A stretch of DNA of 15,251 bases from assembly GCA_031277045.1 (NCBI GenBank), contig JAISLX010000155.1, forward strand, positions 1 through 15,251, written 5' to 3'. Positions 13,562 to 15,251 of this stretch are shown piece by piece (position 1 is the stretch's first letter; each line of letters starts with the position of its first letter). The stretch is from Treponema sp. (GTDB lineage Bacteria > Spirochaetota > Spirochaetia > Treponematales > Breznakiellaceae). Under the pieces are notes generated by a model. That model did no database searches, was not told the DNA's origin, and saw only the letters and a program-made list of their open reading frames with translations. The translations under genes and the position numbers were made by a program.

Positions 13562-14254
13562 ATGTCCCGGAACAAAGATTATATCAAGGCGGATTTCGCG
13601 GGCTTTGATCAGCAGTTTACGCTCATCAAAGAGCGGGTAGTGGAAAATACGGCGGGGGCGTCCCCGGTGTGGCCGCATATTCCGGCGGACGAAACCGCCA
13701 AACTGACGGCGGCCTGGGCGGACTGGCATCCTAAGCATCTGGCCGCGGAAAATCCGGAACGGACGAAAAGCGACACGCGGGAACGGCAGGACGCCCGGAC
13801 GCGGACGGAGCCTGTGCTGCGCTCGTTTTGCAAGCGGTTTTTTTATGACGCGCCCCAGTACGTTACCCCGGCGCAGCTTGAAAGTATGCTGCTCCCGGTA
13901 AGGGACACGACCAAATCACCTATCGGGCGGCCTGTGGTGCGGGTGGTGATTGAAATTGAGCCGTCAAAGACCCGGACGCATGTAATCCGCTGGCACGTTG
14001 ACGAGGATGAGTCGACGGCGCTGCCCTACGGCATGAACGGCTGGGTCCTGGTGTACAAAATTCTTGAGCAGGGCGAGGCTGTGCCGGCCGACCCTGACGA
14101 GTTCGGACATTCTACTCTGGTAACGCGGAATCCCTACACGGTGGAACACAAACCCGGCGCGGAGGGGAAGCGTATCGCGTACTGCGGGGCGTTTCAAAAC
14201 GGCAAGGGCGAAAAGGGCGACTGGGGGGAAATTGTTACGGCGGTGTGTCCGTAA
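13562..14254 (+). CDS. Uncharacterised protein with predicted beta-rich C-terminal domain
   Basis: A 230-residue protein. From memory it resembles a family of hypothetical proteins in gut spirochaetes and Bacteroidetes: an N-terminal helical region with many Ala/Glu/Arg residues (about 1-110), containing LLPVRDTTKSPIGRP near its end, then a predicted beta-sandwich-like part. The C-terminal part has THVIRWHVDEDE, LPYGMNGWVLVYKI, RNPYTVEHKPG and GKRIAYCGAF, which recall fibronectin type III-like strands (YTVE...G...Y). No signal peptide, membrane segment or catalytic motif is visible. AGGAGG at 13547-13552 and the promoter at 13464-13492 make expression credible. Its place directly after the 21-bp array is the main contextual clue; whether it acts on the array is unknown. 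Confidence 0.75.
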   Translation: MSRNKDYIKADFAGFDQQFTLIKERVVENTAGASPVWPHIPADETAKLTAAWADWHPKHLAAENPERTKSDTRERQDARTRTEPVLRSFCKRFFYDAPQYVTPAQLESMLLPVRDTTKSPIGRPVVRVVIEIEPSKTRTHVIRWHVDEDESTALPYGMNGWVLVYKILEQGEAVPADPDEFGHSTLVTRNPYTVEHKPGAEGKRIAYCGAFQNGKGEKGDWGEIVTAVCP

Positions 14255-14272
14255 TACGCGGCGGCGGGCGGC

Positions 14273-14998
14273 ATGGCCTATCTGACGGGTTTTCACGCTA
14301 TCGAGGAACGGATCAAATCCGGCAAACCCCACGGCTCCGTCCTGCTTGCCAAAGCGGGGCCGCGGGCTCGGGAAATTCTGTCCCTTGCCTCCCGGTTTAA
14401 GGTCCGGGTGGACCGGGTGGGGACCCACGATCTGGACCGTCTGGCGGCGGATCACCGGGGTATCGCCCTTGAAATACCGGATGCGGGGCCTCATGCGGAC
14501 ATAAGTCTGGGCGAATTTACCGCCGGTCTGGGGGATACAAAAGACGCGCTGGTTCTGATTCTGGACGAGATTACGGATCCCCACAATTACGGGGCCATTC
14601 TCCGTTCCTGCGACCAGTTCGGTGTAGATTTGGTGATAAGCCGGGACCGCCGCAGCGCCAAACACGCCGAAGCGCTGTCCCGGACCAGCGCCGGGGCGGC
14701 GGACTGGGTGCCCGCCGCGGAAACGGCCAATCTGGTCCGCGCCGCCCAGGACCTGAAAAACGCGGGGTTCTGGATTTACGGCGCCGATATGGAAGGCGAT
14801 CCGGTCCACACGGTTGACCTGCGGGGCCGCACGGCCCTGGTCCTGGGGGCCGAGGGGGCGGGTATTTCCCGGCTGCTGGCGGAACACTGCGACCGCATGG
14901 TCTCCATTCCTTCCCGCGGCCGTATTGAATCCCTTAACGTTTCCGTCGCCGCGGGCGTGCTCCTCTACGAGGCGATGAGGCAGCGCGGGACAGCATAG
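14273..14998 (+). CDS. rlmB: TrmH-family (SPOUT) 2'-O-methyltransferase, RlmB-like
   Basis: A 241-residue protein with the RlmB substrate-binding N-terminal domain (YLTGFHAIEERIKSG, 3-17; HRGIALEI, 61-68). The SPOUT catalytic domain follows with its three motifs: DEITDPHNYGAILRSC (98-113, with Asn105 and Arg111), ALVLGAEGAGISRL (188-201) and IPSRGRIESLNVSVA (212-226). RlmB methylates the ribose of G2251 (E. coli numbering) in the 23S rRNA P-loop using SAM. A tRNA-specific paralogue cannot be excluded by eye, but the N-terminal domain favours RlmB. ATG 14273 has only a weak GGGCGG upstream. It is 18 nt after the preceding gene, so they probably share the promoter at 13464-13492. Confidence 0.92.
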   Translation: MAYLTGFHAIEERIKSGKPHGSVLLAKAGPRAREILSLASRFKVRVDRVGTHDLDRLAADHRGIALEIPDAGPHADISLGEFTAGLGDTKDALVLILDEITDPHNYGAILRSCDQFGVDLVISRDRRSAKHAEALSRTSAGAADWVPAAETANLVRAAQDLKNAGFWIYGADMEGDPVHTVDLRGRTALVLGAEGAGISRLLAEHCDRMVSIPSRGRIESLNVSVAAGVLLYEAMRQRGTA

Positions 14999-15025
14999 CG
15001 GCCCGCCGGGGGCCGCGCCGAAAAA

Positions 15026-15057
15026 GGCGGGGGGCCCCCTCCCCCGCCCGAATTTTT
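15026..15057 (+). terminator. Probable rho-independent terminator after rlmB
   Basis: GGCGGGGG (15026-15033) and CCCCCGCC (15041-15048) form a perfect 8-bp stem, followed by CGAATTTTT with five Ts (15053-15057). An A-run (15021-15025) precedes it, so it could work in both directions. The CGAAT/ATTCG pair at 15049-15062 overlaps the T-tract. Confidence 0.55.
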
Positions 15058-15170
15058 ATTCGAAGGGGGGGCGAATACCCAAGAACCCGCCTTGCGGCGG
15101 GGGAGCCTTGGGGCGGTTCAATTTCTACGCCAATGATGGCGGGGTTGAGACCTCCCCTGTGCAAAATGAG

Positions 15171-15190
15171 AAAAGTCCGTAGGACTTTTT
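15171..15190 (+). terminator. Terminator-like hairpin
   Basis: AAAAGTCC (15171-15178) and GGACTTTT (15182-15189) pair perfectly around the loop GTA, continuing into TTCTTCT. The stem is only three G-C pairs strong at its tip and AT at its base, so efficiency is uncertain. It could act for transcripts from either side. Confidence 0.45.
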
Positions 15191-15206
15191 CTTCTCGAAC
15201 GAAGAT

Positions 15207-15244
15207 ACCCCGCCGAACCTTTGGTTCGAGCTCTGCGGCGGGGT
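15207..15244. repeat. Nested hairpin: 9-bp outer stem, 5-bp inner stem
   Basis: ACCCCGCCG (15207-15215) pairs with CGGCGGGGT (15236-15244). Inside it GAACC (15215-15219) pairs with GGTTC (15223-15227). The outer right arm lies within the 17-bp inverted repeat. Confidence 0.55.
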
Positions 15245-15248
15245 TCTT
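15232..15248 (-). repeat. 17-bp inverted repeat, right copy
   Basis: TCTGCGGCGGGGTTCTT is the exact reverse complement of 12416-12432. Together the two copies flank the 21-bp array, the uncharacterised gene and rlmB. Confidence 0.7.
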
Positions 15249-15251
15249 CAT

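Larger units (their letters stand above)
15063..15251. other. Repeat-rich tail with nested hairpins
   Basis: No gene is well supported. The minus-strand frame (15251 down to 14934) begins at the window edge and runs into rlmB. The stretch holds CCCGCC/GGCGGG (15086-15101), a terminator-like hairpin (15171-15190), a nested hairpin (15207-15244) and the right copy of the 17-bp inverted repeat (15232-15248). AAGAACCC occurs at 15081 and, inverted with one more C, in the right repeat. This suggests related repeated pieces. Confidence 0.5.

Noticed and set aside
12416..15248. Composite transposon bounded by the 17-bp inverted repeats
   Set aside because: There is no transposase, no visible target duplication, and a core rRNA methyltransferase lies inside. 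Kept only as an inverted-repeat observation.

Overview
The window looks like a moderately GC-rich spirochaete chromosome, most likely a Treponema-like lineage, possibly gut-associated. The basis is gene order and protein families recalled from memory, not a search: rpsP-khpA-rimM-trmD-rplS is followed directly by a FliK-like protein, a free-standing FlhB C-terminal domain, an HD-GYP protein, YraN and a diguanylate cyclase. Every gene I accept is on the + strand.

Region 1 (1-857): the 3' part of a clan AA (retropepsin-like) aspartic protease gene, then about 500 bp without a convincing gene that leads into rpsP.

Region 2 (858-9144): a long, tightly packed gene run. It starts with translation and RNA genes (S16, KhpA, RimM, TrmD, L19). 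It continues with the FliK-like and FlhB-like proteins, an HD-GYP protein lacking one metal-ligand His, YraN, two small uncharacterised proteins (one with a zinc-binding motif), a GAF-GGDEF diguanylate cyclase and MTA/SAH nucleosidase. Genes overlap by 1-35 nt at seven junctions, which suggests translational coupling. The clear exception is a 250-bp, hairpin-rich gap between rpsP and khpA.

Region 3 (9145-12413): an intergenic stretch with a perfect 13-bp-stem hairpin, then an exported RlpA-like/SPOR protein with long Pro/Glu/Lys and Pro/Gln repeat linkers. A beta-CASP metallo-beta-lactamase RNase-like protein follows 2 nt after it.

Region 4 (12414-13561): the most unusual part. It is a strictly phased array of 49 units, 21 bp each with three 20-bp exceptions. 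Each unit has a small CTT-N4-AAG-type palindromic core and an 11-bp spacer. 21 bp is two DNA helical turns. The last two units supply the -35 (TTGACA) and -10 (TATCAT) of a good sigma70-type promoter for the next gene.

Region 5 (13562-15251): an uncharacterised conserved-looking protein, an RlmB/TrmH-type 2'-O-methyltransferase, a terminator-like hairpin and a repeat-rich tail. A 17-bp sequence in the tail is repeated in inverted orientation at 12416-12432, so the array and the two genes after it lie between inverted repeats.
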